Assembly: GCF_050624435.1 (NCBI RefSeq)
Contig: NC_134540.1
Location: forward strand, 26,288,001 to 26,352,000
Source of the DNA: Tenrec ecaudatus
Taxonomy: Eukaryota; Chordata; Mammalia; Afrosoricida; Tenrecidae
DNA length: 64,000 bases
Direction: 5' to 3'
Shown here in pieces: positions 1 to 10,264 of this stretch (positions within the stretch are counted from its first letter, which is position 1; each line of letters starts with the position of its first letter). The notes beneath the pieces are model-generated. The model saw nothing but the letters and a program-made list of their open reading frames with translations. It made no database searches and had not been told where the DNA came from. The position numbers and the translations under genes were made by a program.

Positions 1-560
1 TGCCACTTCAGCAGGTTTTTGGACAACTTCTAAGAGTGCCCCAGTTTGACCTCCGGACTTAATGGGGCATCCCTGATTGGTTAGATAGACTCTTTCCTGC
101 CAGATTAAAGATTGTAGATAGAGAACTGAAAGCCCATATTTTGAATCTGTGTACAGGGTTAATTTCTTTCTTTCCGATAGCTCGAAGCCCTGTGACAAAG
201 TTATGAATAAAGCCAGCTGGGCTGAAGTACCCAGGGACAGGTTATTGGCTTCAGTGACTTGGTGGAGGGAAACAATGGCATAACCAGCCCTGCACACTCC
301 ATTGATCACAAAGTTGCTATCGTCAGAGAACCAGACACAGCCTGCTACTGCAAGCACTTGGTCTTTAAGGTCTGGCCAAGGCAGGTTGTTAGTGGACAGT
401 AGCTCAAATCAGGAATGGAGGGGCTCAGGGTTCTCCCCCAGGGCAGGGAGTAACAAAGGTGGATTAAGGGTGCTAAAAATCTGGAGGGTGACATCAGGTT
501 TATTTATAAGAATGATCTGATTCTTTAATTGGTGACTGTCGGAAAGCCAGTTATAACCTT
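1..560 (-). pseudogene. pol: ERV copy 1: RNase H N-terminal part and upstream linker
   Basis: This stretch aligns base by base with 28286-28830 of the second provirus, where the minus-strand translation shows the RNase H block with a TDSKY motif. Here the frame is broken and no long open frame remains. The C-terminal half of RNase H and the integrase lie left of the window. Confidence 0.7.
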
Positions 561-622
561 TAGCTTTTTTCACTTCCTCTGATATATCATATATATATGT
601 ATGATTAACTATAATTCTATAG

Positions 623-1045
623 TTAATCAGGACCCCTAAAGTTCCTCTTATAATGATCTTTACTCTTAAATGCTCCTTGGACTAAGAGGGCCATGGCAGT
701 TTTTGCAAGTAAGCAAGGTGGCCAGCCAGCTGAGGTAAGATCTAATTTCTTTGATAAATATGCCGCCAGCTGAGGCTGAGGTACTAGCTTCTGGATTAAC
801 GCTCCTAAAACTATCCCCTTTCTCTCACGTCCATACAGGAAAAACATATTCATAGGGTTTGGGAAACCCAGTGTTGTAGCCTGGAGCAGAAATGCCTTAA
901 GTTGGTCCGCAGCTTCCCTTTGCTCAGGGCCCCATGCAAGTGGTTCTAAGTCACTTTTGCCTTTCAGGCTCTCATATAGGGATTTTGCTAGGAGTCCATA
1001 GTTTGGAATCCAGATTCTACAAATCCCAGTAAAGACTAGAAACAT
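623..1045 (-). pseudogene. pol: ERV copy 1: RT connection/thumb region
   Basis: An open 140-residue stretch carries class I ERV polymerase signatures after the polymerase core: a GICRIWIPNYGLLAKSLYE-type segment, then AWGPEQREA, and a segment ending in a GWPPCL motif. In intact gamma-type pol this links the fingers/palm domain to RNase H. The Met at the start is internal and has no meaning as a start codon. The frame closes at both ends in positions where an intact pol would be open. It is a fragment with no expected activity. Confidence 0.85.
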
Positions 1046-2100
1046 CCATAGCTGTCTCTATGTTTCTGGTTCAGGCAGTTGCATAATTCCTTAGTCATTC
1101 TAAGGAGAGCCCTTTCTTTCCTTTTGATAAGACTAGTCCTAGGTACATTGCCTCTTGTAACACTAGCTGGGCCTTGGTCCTAGAAACTCTAGCCTCTCTC
1201 TGCCAAGAAGTTTAGAAGTTGTGCTTTATGAGCATTAGACTGCTCCTGAGTGGTGGAGCAGTTGAGGAGGTCATCTATGTATTATAGGACTGTGCACTGT
1301 TCTAGAGTAAGACCAACTAGGTCCTGGTTTAGGGCAAATCCAAACAGATGGGGGCTATATCTGAAGCCTGCTCGCAATACTGTATAGGAAAGTTGGGGTG
1401 GCTGCCCCTGTTCTAATTTCCACTCAAAAGGAAAAAGGAGCTGTCTGTGTGGGTCCAGCAGGATGCATAAAAGGCATCCTTTAAGTCCAGGATGCTACAC
1501 CACTGTGTGGAACTAGGAATTTACCATTGGAGTGTATAAGGGTTAGGGACTACTGGGCGCAGTTGGGATCATGTCTTCATTTATTATGCTAAGATATTGA
1601 GCCAGCTGGTAAGACCCGTCTTTCTTTTTGACTGGTAATATTGGGGGGATTCGATGGGGGGGATTAACAGGACCAAAAGTCCATGATGAAGAAATTTATT
1701 AATAATGAGTTTTAATCTTTTGATGGCCTCGGGTTTCAGAGGGTAGTGCAGCTGGTGGGGAAACTAAGTGGGGTCTTTTAGGAAAATCTTTGCAGGGGTT
1801 GCATATTTAGCGTACCAGACTTCAGGATTTATAGCACTTTCACACTTTTTTCCCATGTGGACTTAGCAGCTCCTCAGAGTTAAGGAAAATTTGAAAATCT
1901 ATAGTGGGACCAAGGTGAGGCCCTATGACTATGCAGGTGTGTAGCTTAGACAATACATCTCAGTCTAGAAGAATGACTGGACATCCAGGGACTACTAGGA
2001 AGCTACGAGAGACATAAAAGATGCCTCAGAGGCACCTTCAGTGTTCCGTAAAATGATTGACTACAGGTTTACTTGACACTTCCATGATGGTGCAAGTGCA
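1046..2100 (-). pseudogene. pol: ERV copy 1: reverse transcriptase palm/fingers, broken
   Basis: No open frame is long here, but the minus-strand translation shows RT blocks in order. The polymerase motif YIDD is encoded at 1270-1281 (two catalytic aspartates retained), followed by a leucine-rich continuation typical of gammaretroviral RT. The codon immediately before the Tyr (1282-1284) is TAA, an in-frame stop where the family normally has Gln. Several more stops and frame changes lie between here and the protease. Copy 2 lacks nearly all of this region by deletion. Confidence 0.75.
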
Positions 2101-2260
2101 TGGGACCAATGGTCTGAGGAAGGAGGTAAGGACAGAGTAGGTGGACCCAGTATCTTAGAGATAACTTACTGACCTACCTGCCACATCTATGCTCACATGA
2201 GGTTCTTGACCAGCAACAGCAATCTCTTGGTGTGGGGTCTTCCAGGCTGGGCCATTTCAA
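2085..2260 (-). pseudogene. pro: ERV copy 1: protease remnant with DTG
   Basis: The retroviral aspartic protease active-site triplet Asp-Thr-Gly is encoded at 2146-2154, followed by Ser-Thr-Tyr as in gammaretroviral proteases. The codon just before the Asp is TAA, so the frame is closed. The downstream sequence aligns with the protease remnant of copy 2 at 29630-29760, where the same triplet reads DNG. The retained triplet in copy 1 gives the ancestral state; the enzyme itself cannot be made. Confidence 0.75.
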
Positions 2261-2643
2261 TCTTCAGCGGGAAGCTGCATGGTAGCCTGGGGGTGCATCC
2301 CCTCCTGGGTTTCTCCCATAGGTAATAGTGCTGTCCAGTGGACAGCTTGTTTGCAGTGATAACATGGCCCTTGTGAAGGCCTATTCTGGTCCGGGCAATC
2401 TCTTGCCCAGTGGGCTGGGCAATGGAACACATAACACCTGGTGCCTTGTTCAGGGGTCTTGGAAACCTGGGAGGCAGTTGATGGCCATTGGTTATCAATG
2501 GTGGCCAGCACCTGCACCTGTGTAATGTTCGTCCTCCTCTCTTTCTCCTGAGCCTGGGCTTCCGGCTCTTTGCCCCTATTGTAAAAGGTGGCATTGGCAC
2601 TAATGACCATCTCTTCCAGGGCAACTCCTCTAAGCTTTTGCAC
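2257..2643 (-). pseudogene. gag: ERV copy 1: gag C-terminal capsid and nucleocapsid
   Basis: A 128-residue open stretch matches the gammaretroviral capsid C-terminus (an ISANATFYNRGKE-type segment and a charged E/K/R-rich region) and then the nucleocapsid. The first CCHC knuckle reads CYVFHCPAHWARDC: residue 4 is Phe where the second Cys should be, with His9 and Cys14 kept. A second knuckle begins CYHCKQAVHW but lacks the final Cys. Nucleocapsid knuckles bind viral RNA in packaging; both are damaged here. Copy 2 keeps all four ligands of its first knuckle (29930-29985), although in a shifted frame. Confidence 0.85.
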
Positions 2644-2792
2644 TAACTTCTCGAGCTTTTTCTGAATGTCTGGTGTGGCTTGTGTGAGAAATTTGTCTAT
2701 CAGTAGGATTTGCCCTTCATATGAGTCTGTCTCCTATGGTGTGACTCTTCAGGACTTCTCTCAGCCCCTTTAAGAAACTTACAGGACTTTCT

Positions 2793-3206
2793 TTAGACCC
2801 TTGGTGAAATAGGTGTCATTTTAGTGTAATTGATGGCCTTTTCCACTCTGATGACATCTTCATCTGCTCCACCACTCGGGAACAGTACTGAGACATGCCA
2901 GAAAATGTCCCATGCCCACCTGTCATTGGGATCATCATAATCCCAGGTGGGGTCAGCAGGAGACACAGGTGTTTCTCCTATTGAATACTTATCACATGTA
3001 AACCTTCTGCAAACTTCTTTTATAAGGGTGAGAAGCTTGCAAATTGTGTGAGGACCAAATCCCCCAACTGCCTCTATTAAGGGTAGAACCTTGACAGAGA
3101 CAAAGGGTGGTGTGGCTGAGCTGGGGATAGAGTGGCCTTCAGCTTCGGGAACCCTTAGAGGGCACACTTGGAACAAAGGTCCATACTGCTTCTCAAGAGG
3201 AAACAT
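2793..3206 (-). pseudogene. gag: ERV copy 1: gag capsid, N-terminal and middle part
   Basis: A 137-residue open stretch includes a PLRVPEAEG-like segment and an ADPTWDYDDPNDR segment. The latter resembles the DPxWDY motif of the gammaretroviral capsid major homology area. It lies upstream (minus-strand sense) of the nucleocapsid block with the expected spacing. The frame is closed between this piece and 2643. Confidence 0.8.
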
Positions 3207-3886
3207 GCTTTAACATAAAGGAACTCCAACCACTTCGTCATCCCTTTGAATAAACATTCTAGCTGAATCAGGATTCAAAGGGAAAGTGTGCCATTTGGGG
3301 GGCAAGATTCCTCATCACCTACAGCGTACTGAGACCCGATGGTGTTGTAGAAAGAGATTAGCTTCTGTTTCTCTAGCGTCTGTGGGTCAAATCTATGCCA
3401 ATTAGATAGGATACAATGGAATTCCCTTCCCTTGATGACAAATCACCACGTCCATCTAGAAATCAAAAACAGCAGGAAAATTAGAGAGCCAGTGTCCCAG
3501 GGTTATAATTTGAAGTCCCAGCACTCTTCACTTAAGGCACCGTAAAACATGAGCCCAACCAGTCGCCTCTGTTTGAGGGGGTGGGTTAGGGAACCCATCT
3601 CTGACAATGATCTGGGCCCGGGCTGTTTTCTAGACAGCAAACAAGATGTTGTGGGTCACTGGCTTGTGTGACCTCACAGGGCTAACAGAGGGAATTACTG
3701 GCATGAGTAATTCACCTGAACCTCTGAAGGTGGGACTACTGCTTGGGGTGGCCTTCCAATTGCATCCAAAGGTGACCACTGGCTTATGAGTAGCCTTTCC
3801 ACAACCTCTGAAGGGGTGAGAACTGTCAATTGGCTCAGTGTATACTCAGTCACTCTAGGGAAACGGGAATCCTTTGCTGGACACAT
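3207..3886 (-). pseudogene. gag: ERV copy 1: gag matrix/p12-like region, decayed
   Basis: The stretch lies between the capsid and leader blocks and aligns with 30900-31795 of copy 2. A 63-residue open piece at 3695-3886 begins MCPAKDSRFPRVTE, and copy 2 has the related MCPAKDPNCPRVTE at the same place, so the frame was part of the ancestral element. I cannot assign a named matrix domain. Copy 1 has one copy of a segment (about 3455-3690) that is duplicated in copy 2. Confidence 0.55.
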
Positions 3887-3959
3887 ACTCTCACAGGAAT
3901 GTAAATGGTCCAGAGGCCAGATGCTGAAGGCAGGGAGGTAGCTGTGCTTCAGAGCCTTC

Positions 3960-4223
3960 TCAAAACAGCAGGGTTAGCAGATACTCAGTGGTTTTGCTTC
4001 CAGATGCCTTTGTGCAAAGCTTAGCAAAAGGGAAAACCAACCAGCAGGAGAACCAAAGCAACCAACTAGCAGAAAACCAAGGCCAATCATGAAAAAAGGA
4101 CCAAGCTACTCGTCTATGAACAGGAGAAAGAGTTGGGATCATCATAGGAATGCCCAAGCCCAAACCCATGGGACCTTGGCAGGGGCAGCCACTAAGTCCC
4201 CACTCCCCACTTGGGGGGAGCAC
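3960..4223 (-). pseudogene. ERV copy 1: hydrophobic leader ORF upstream of gag
   Basis: An open stretch of 87 codons ends at a stop shared exactly with the homologous open stretch of copy 2 (31882-32094). Both contain a strongly hydrophobic run, WLLWFSCWLVFPFAKL here, followed by a similar tail ending LLTLLF. It sits between the 5' LTR and gag. A membrane-anchored gag leader (glycoGag) is known from gammaretroviruses; whether this is such a leader is inference. Confidence 0.5.
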
Positions 4224-4988
4224 TAGACACCATCCTGGTGAGATCTGTACAAGACCATGTGCTCAGTTGGCCTGCAACAAAATGGCAAACACTGGGTAGC
4301 GCCATCTTGGTGACATGGGTAATCATGTGTTTGGCTACACTGACACAACATGGCAGAGTTGAGGATCAGAGGGGCGAAGGTATTGGGAACCAGCATCCTG
4401 CAGAGAGACCAATGGATTGACATGATCGGCACGTTACTGGAAAACACTGGAAAGCAAAAAGGCTTTGGGGGCCAGACTTCCCCCAAATTGTACTCTGCAG
4501 TCTTCTGACTACATCACAGGAAGCGAGGATGAGGGCAACCTAGGCAAGGCTTACACAGGAGAGCAGAAGGGCAGACAGGGGGTGGAGCAGAGAGGCAGAC
4601 ATGCAGGACGAAGCAGAGCCCCAAGGCAATAGCTTCAAAAGGCAGGATTTAATTCTGCAGATTCCTCAGAGGAATCTGAGAGGAGGAAGAGGAGGAAGTG
4701 GGGTTAAGGAAGAGGAGGAGGAGGAGGAGGCGGATTCATCTCCTTGACAGAGGCAAGTGTTTTTCAAACTGCGCACCTTGCAGTTTAAGTTCGACACTTA
4801 GAAAGTTAGACCCAGCTGCCAGAGCTTCTCCATCTCTCAAAGGTGGTGATGTGAAGTCCAAAAAGTTCACCAAAAGAGTCAGTGAGGCAGAGCTGTGTGC
4901 TCGCTCCAGGCACAGAAGGATGTCCCGAGCCGTGCTTACCTTAGAGGTGCAGTTCAAAGGTATTTCTCCACGTCACATGGTACCACAA
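4224..4988 (-). other. ERV copy 1: untranslated leader with purine-rich tract and copy-specific segment
   Basis: This is leader sequence between the gag side and the 5' LTR. 4679-4735 is a GGA/GAA-rich tract on the plus strand. 4740-4960 does not align with the corresponding part of copy 2 (32530-32740) and may be a separate insertion. The primer-binding site should lie just below 4989; I could not match it to a named tRNA. Confidence 0.6.
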
Positions 4989-5648
4989 TGTTAGGTTGCT
5001 GGAGTGGGCAATACCTGGGTTCTTGGTGTCCACGATGAAAGAATTCATACTGAAGCCCATTCTGTAATCCAAGTGGGTTTTTATGAGGGACAGAACAAGT
5101 CTCAGGTTTTACAATCTCAGGCTCAAAAGGGTTCACAACTGGGCACAAGCAGTCTCATTGAAAGAACTAGCGGGTGGTGGCGGTGGCAGGGAATCCCAGG
5201 AACCAAGGGGTTGAGATAACAAGGGGCAAGAGGGCCCAGAGACCAGAGAGTGAGGGGGCCAGAGCCCAGGGACAAGAGAGGATGTGGGTCCTGAGCAGAC
5301 ATGTGCACCTGCGCAGGAGAGGCAGACCCTCTCTCACCCTCCCTTGAAGCTAGGAGCCAGGTAAGAGAGTGTGGCCTTCTCACAGTCAGGGTATTTCAAG
5401 CTTCTGGCTGGAGAGGTGTGGTTGCTGTTATTGGTTGACTCCTTTGGCTGTGTCATCTAATGAGCCTGGGCCTAGTTTGGACTGCCCAGGTATATCTCCC
5501 ACCTGGCTCAAGGGCTTGAGTATGAGCATGCTTAATTTGCGCTGGTCATAGGCATCTAATGGTTGCCTGATTCCCTTCAAACTTCCTTTATGGGGGCCTT
5601 TGCAGGCATGGGATGGACAGCCCCATCCCTAAATCTAGCTACCTAGCA
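4989..5648 (-). repeat. ERV copy 1: 5' LTR
   Basis: On the plus strand the LTR runs from TGTTAGGTTGCT to CTACCTAGCA, i.e. TG...CA ends. It is about 660 bp and aligns end to end with the LTRs at 22169-22766 and 32741-33332. The minus-strand sense carries a purine-rich U3 and a C/T-rich region. The partner 3' LTR lies outside the window, so divergence dating is not possible for this copy. Confidence 0.85.
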
Positions 5649-5969
5649 CAACCACCTCATCACCTTACAAAGAAATTTTCCCTTACTTTACTAGGTTTTG
5701 AGCGAAAGAGAAAATAGACCATAAATTGCTTTTCAAGGTTAGTAAGGCTCTCTACTAGGGCTCTTATTTCTCATATATGATCCAGATGCAGCCTAAGTGC
5801 TCTCAAAAGGAAATTTAGTAAAAAAGTGAAAGCCAAAATAACAACTTTGTCAGTTTTGCTGAGGGCTGCATAGAGCATCCTCTGTGTGATATGGAACTCT
5901 CTTGCTTAAATAAAGGCAAAAAAGATCAAATAAAATACCTGCATTTAAATGCATGTCTTTGCTACTTAT
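5649..5969. other. Intergenic DNA, no feature recognised
   Basis: AT-rich sequence between the class I LTR and the solo LTR. I see no coding signal or repeat that I can name. The last five bases (CTTAT, 5965-5969) are the left target duplication of the next element. Confidence 0.5.
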
Positions 5970-6439
5970 TGTGGTAGTTATGTAATCTCCTGTGAACTTA
6001 TGAAGGGGTGGAGTCTAGCCTGTCAATCAGGTCACAGATTGATGGCTTTATTTGGGAAAGAGGAAATAAATAGCTCAGTGGAGGGCAGACACTCTCTGCT
6101 TCGTCTTCTCGCAACAAGACACATGGAGCAATGCGAGAGCCCTGAAACTGGAGGAGCCACGTGGAGAGCCCTGCCAGCACTGAGATGCTTCCACTGCCAC
6201 TGCATCCACAGGTCTTTTACCCACTGGCCTGTCATCTCCTACAATGTGGCATCATTGCATGTTTTGAGTGAGTCTGAAGAGGAATTTATAGATGGTGTCA
6301 GACATATGGGCTACTGTCAGACTTGATCTGAACTGGGCTGGATGTTTTCTTAATGTGAAATTGCTCTTTGATATAAAGTTCTCTCTTACACATATGAGTT
6401 TCTCTGGATTTGTTTCTCTTGTCTACCTGGACTAACACA
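5970..6439 (+). mobile_element. Solo LTR, MaLR/ERVL-like family A
   Basis: A 470-bp element with TGTGG...AACACA ends is flanked by a perfect 5-bp duplication, CTTAT at 5965-5969 and 6440-6444. Five-base duplications are usual for ERVL/MaLR elements. The same sequence forms both LTRs of the nested provirus at 23938-27680, the solo LTR at 28989 and, more distantly, 48932, 40555 and 62455. A TATA-like ATATAAAG lies about 75 bp before the 3' end. Confidence 0.85.
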
Positions 6440-6589
6440 CTTATATTATTAAAGATACACAACAATATTAAAGATAGTAAAGATAAGGTTTAAAACATTT
6501 TTGTAAAATAATTGAATATTTTGATGAAAACAACGATATAAAAACAGTGACTTATTGAACCTAGGCTAAACTATGGTTCTGTATTCTGA

Positions 6590-6802
6590 AAATCCAAACG
6601 AAATCCATTGCTGTCTAGTCAACCCCAAGTCATAAAACCCCATAGAGTAGAGTAGGACTGCCCCATTGAGTGTTTAGAATTGAGCGCCCTTATGAAAGCA
6701 GATTGCCAATGCTTTCTCCCATTGAAAGCTGGTAGGTGTGAACAACTGACCTTTTGGTTAGAGGTTGAGAGCTATACCGCCACTATGCCACCGGGGCCCT
6801 TT
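6590..6802 (-). mobile_element. AfroSINE, antisense
   Basis: Read on the minus strand, it has the afrotherian tRNA-derived SINE order: a GGTGGCATAGTGG head, a tRNA-like ACCAAAAGGTCAGTTGTTC segment, a purine block, and a tail with GGGGCAGTCCTACTCT and a TATGACT block. It is nearly full length but diverged. Confidence 0.8.
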
Positions 6803-7091
6803 GTTCTAATATTAAAACCAAACCAAACTCACTGCCGCCGAGTGCATACTGATTCCTGTTGGGTGAAGGAGGCTGAAGAGAGTTACCAGCTGACTTTTTT
6901 TCTGCCTTACTCCTCCATCTTAACAGGTGCTTCTGCAGGAGCAAAGAGTGCTGGGGTTTCGCATCAGCAATGAAAAACTTTGGCTCAAAAATGACATTAC
7001 TCACATCTTAACAAGATACAGCCCTGTCAGACTACAAGATGAAGGTAAAGTTTGTTTAGAACAAAGAAAAAGTGAGCATGAATTAACAACA

Positions 7092-7152
7092 TACTGTTGT
7101 TGTCATTTCTTGCTGAATTGGTCCTGACTCATAGGGACCTTATGCGGTATTA
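7092..7152 (-). mobile_element. RTE/BovB-type LINE 3' tail fragment
   Basis: A TGTTGTTGTCAT start followed by a GACTCATAGGGACC block on the plus strand is the antisense of the RTE 3' tail seen again at 19060 and 21240. Confidence 0.5.
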
Positions 7153-7199
7153 AGTGATGTTTCCTATTTTACTTCCTTGAAATAAATATGAAGCTTTTA

Positions 7200-7312
7200 T
7201 CATCCAGAAAGAGTTATATTCTTGAAAACCCACAGGGGGAAATTCTACCCTGTCCTATTGGATCTGAAGGACTTGGAATTGACTCTAAGGCAGTGAGTAA
7301 CATTAATACATT
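7200..7312 (+). mobile_element. AfroSINE 3' half
   Basis: The GAAAACCCACAGGGGG, TCTACCCTGTCCTA and GGCAGTGAGTAA blocks are the sense-strand tail of the SINE family. The tRNA-like head is missing. Confidence 0.65.
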
Positions 7313-7334
7313 TTACATCTCTGGGTTCTAATAT

Positions 7335-8100
7335 CTCCTGAAATGACTACACAGGAACTCACGGACAAAATTCATGATTAAAGGGTTTATTAAGGAAGTC
7401 AACAAACTGTCAAGTTAGTGAAAAATGCTCAGAGTCATTGTTTGCCAGAATATGTTTCAAAGTTTCAGATTTGCTAAGACTTGCCCAAAGGGGCTTATCA
7501 CTCTGCTATAAGTCTCAACCTAATGACATTCAGCTCAAGATCCATGAGTCCGCAAACCAAGCTCTCTACGTTAAGCGCCCAGAAGCACTCCACTCCAGTA
7601 AGCATCAGCCAGAAAGTACTCAAATCTACTTCCATGAACCAGCAAGCCCAACTTCGCCAGTTAAGTGCCCAGAGACACCCCACTCCCAAAGCCAGCCTTC
7701 TGCATAAGGGCACCCCACTTGTTCCGTATGTCGGGAAGTACACCACTCAATTCAATGTTCTCGCTCCAGGAATTTTACTGTGCAGAGATTTGGGGTATAG
7801 ACCATGTACCTCACTCCTGAGTCTTGCTGGAAAGAGATCTCTCCTCCTGCTTCTCAGTAGGCTCACTGTATATACAGGAGGACAGCACTCCAGGAAATAT
7901 TTTTGGCAGTTACTCAAATGTGAATCCTATCAATGTCTTACTCCACTTTCTCGGCAGATTCACGCAGAGAAATGTCCTTTGTTTTGAAGAATCACATTAA
8001 ATAATGCACTGCTCCTGCAGATCCAACATACACTTGCTAGGCCTCTACCATTTACAAAATCATATTCTGCTTGATCCAGTTAAGTTTTGGCCTGCTAAAT
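7335..8100 (-). repeat. Probable LTR with internal 92-bp tandem duplication
   Basis: Unclassified. The plus strand has TTTATTAAGG near its left end, which on the minus strand would be an AATAAA-type signal, and the stretch has higher GC than its surroundings. Two similar segments lie 92 bp apart (about 7541 and 7633); both contain CCATGA, CAAGC, TTAAG and GCCCAGA blocks. The open frames at 7438-7987 come from this repeat and have no protein motifs I recognise. An antisense LTR fits best, but I cannot name the family. Confidence 0.4.
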
Positions 8101-8104
8101 ACAG

Positions 8105-8215
8105 TTTCCAGTTCAAAACCACCAGCCCCTCAACAGACAAAAGATGAGGCTTTCCATTTCCATAAAGGTTGACAAAGCATTGCAAGTCTAATATTGGGTC
8201 ATTGTGAGTTGGAGT
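8105..8215 (+). mobile_element. AfroSINE fragment
   Basis: The GTTCAAAACCACCAGC, AAAGATGAGGCTTTCC, GGTCATTGTGAGTTGG order is that of the SINE middle and tail, with the head missing. Confidence 0.65.
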
Positions 8216-8224
8216 TTAATCTTT

Positions 8225-8460
8225 GCTTTCAGAGAATTCTCTGGAGTCAGAATAACCAGATATATGTTTACTTATGTGTTTTTGACTGTGCAAAGGCCTT
8301 CAAATGTGTGGATCCAAACAAACTATGGACAGCCTTGAGAAGTTTGGGAATTCCAGGACACTCCGTTGTGCTCACACAGAACTTGTGGGTAGATTAAGAG
8401 CGAGTGTTGGGAATGGAAAAGGGAAGACAGTGATTTAAACCCAAGAAAGGACTGGAACTG
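8225..8460 (+). pseudogene. RTE/BovB-type LINE reverse transcriptase fragment, sense
   Basis: The plus-strand translation contains DCAKAFKCVDPNKLW, then LRSLGIPGHS, which matches the RTE clade RT segment around the first catalytic Asp (family form approximately DxxKAFDxVDHxxLW). The Asp after AF is Lys-Cys here. The frame closes at 8398. It is one of few sense-oriented RTE pieces in the window. Confidence 0.7.
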
Positions 8461-9440
8461 GCCGATGTCCACTCAACATACTTGTTCAGATCAATGTGCT
8501 GGCCTAGAAGAAGAAGAATGTGGAATCAGCAGGGGAGGAGGGCTCACTAACAACATCCATCATCTAGTGTAAATTCTAGTCTCTAAACCTGTGATTAAAA
8601 TCCCATTTTGGAAGGAATTCTCTGTTATGATAATAATATGATTAAAATGGGATGTGTTCTGAGTTTCCACTTTAGTAGAGATGTGACTAACTTCATCATC
8701 CTTTGTTTCCTTGGGGGATGGTCTGCTGAAAGGCAAAAAGCACACCTCCATCAAAGCTTTCCCCTTCCCTTCCTCCCTCAGTTTGGTGGAAGTAGGATGA
8801 TGTTCTTTGACTTGCCGGCATTTTTGCCTCCTAAATTTAGACAATGCATTTGAATCGTCTCTGCTTGATGTCCAGTTTTGGAATTTGAGTGGTGGTCTAT
8901 CACCTGACCTAATGTCACCAGGTTCTGTAGCTTTGTGGATGATGATGATCTTCTAGAATCTAGATAGATGACGTAATTTCAGATTTGCAGTTCACCATCA
9001 TCCACAACTCTGTGAGCCATTTCCTTGAAACTTTGTGAGTTTTATTTAAAAGTGCAATGGATTGCAGAACCCTGGGAAGTGAGGGAATATATCAAGGGGT
9101 AGAACGGTGGTTAAAATCAGAGGAAATGGAGCTGTACAACATCTCGGATGAATTGGACAACTTGGGACATCTTTAATCTCCACCTCCTTAAGAGTAATAT
9201 TAATTCTTTTAAAAGGATATTTTTGCAAACCTGTAGATATAGGCCCTTATTTAATGCTATCATAAACTTAAATCCAATGATTAATTACACAGAAGTATCC
9301 AAAGCAATATAATCATATCCCCATCAAAATTAAATACCATGCAATATCAAAATAGTCCACGTTTCCTTTATAAATTGATTGTTCTTTTAAAAATAAATAT
9401 AGATGTAGACATATACATGGACATGGTTATGGATAGGGAC
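8461..9440. other. Mostly unassigned intergenic DNA
   Basis: 8461-8560 may continue the RTE fragment (a GAATCAGCAGGGGAGGAGG block). The rest is AT-rich with no coding or repeat signal that I can name. Confidence 0.4.
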
Positions 9441-9620
9441 AGTTATAAATATATATATGTGTGTGTAGATAGATAGATACATATATACATAGATGCATAG
9501 ATTATCTGTTGTCCGCGGAGAGTATACCAGTCTGGTTTGCATATGGCTTGGTTGCAGCATCATTGTGTGTGTGTGTGTGCATGTGTGTGCATGTGTGTGT
9601 GTGTGTGTTTGTGCGTGTCA
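9441..9620. repeat. Microsatellites: TA/GATA run and (TG)n
   Basis: 9449-9500 alternates TATA, TGTG and GATA units. 9563-9617 is a (TG)n run with CATG interruptions. The Cys/Val-rich open frames here are translations of the microsatellite. Confidence 0.9.
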
Positions 9621-10260
9621 CATATCACTTTCAACTTTGGGACCATCCAATTTATTCATATTAATGAATCTTATTCTGGGTTCAGTAACTTCAACTCCTT
9701 TTCTCTATCATTGTTATAATATCCTACAAATTTAGACTAGCAAACCAATGTTTTGCTAATTCAAACGGTACTGTAATGAACACTTTCTGCATGTCTCCTT
9801 GGAGCATGTATAAAACTTTCTCAAGGGAAAATGCGTAGGAGAGCCATTCTTGCATCACATAATATGCACATTGTCTACTTTGCTAGATATCGCAGCCAAG
9901 TGGCTCTGTGAAGTAACAAAACCAAATGACACTCAGACCATCAGTGTGTGAAAATACCCACCGGTCCACCTCATTGCCAGCTTTCCTCAACTCCAGACTA
10001 ATTGTTGCCAGTAGAACATTGTGAAATGCTACTGTACACTAATTTCAGTTTGAATTTTGCTGATTACTGGTGAGCTTGAACATATTTAACTGGGAATTTG
10101 GTTTGGGTTTGCTCTCTGTAAATTGCGTGTGCATTTCTTTGCATACATCTCTATGTTGTTCAACTTGACTAACTTTTGTGGCAGTCGGTAGGTTAGAGTT
10201 TGAGATTATTTTTATACATTTTTCAAAAATTTATTGTGTTTAAATTTTAATTGTGGTTTT
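9621..10260. other. Intergenic DNA, no feature recognised
   Basis: I see no gene, RNA or named repeat. 9645-10200 may be an old LINE fragment, but I cannot support it. Confidence 0.4.
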
Positions 10261-10264
10261 TTTA

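Larger units (their letters stand above)
1..5648 (-). mobile_element. Class I (gamma-like) endogenous retrovirus, copy 1, truncated by window edge
   Basis: A provirus read on the minus strand: its 5' LTR is at 4989-5648, followed toward lower coordinates by leader, gag, protease, RT and the start of RNase H. The left window edge cuts it inside RNase H. The order and motifs (two gag zinc knuckles, DTG protease, YIDD polymerase motif, RNase H) fit a gammaretrovirus-like class I ERV. All frames carry stops and shifts, so it is not coding. It aligns along its length with a second copy at 22169-33332: position 1 corresponds to about 28286. The outside flanks of the two differ, so I infer independent insertions, not a segmental duplication. 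Confidence 0.9.

Noticed and set aside
4698..4994. Arg-rich frame in the ERV leader
   Set aside because: Its basic start is the GGA/GAA-rich tract; no retroviral accessory protein motif.
9493..9735. Cys/Val-rich frames
   Set aside because: Translation of a (TG)n microsatellite.
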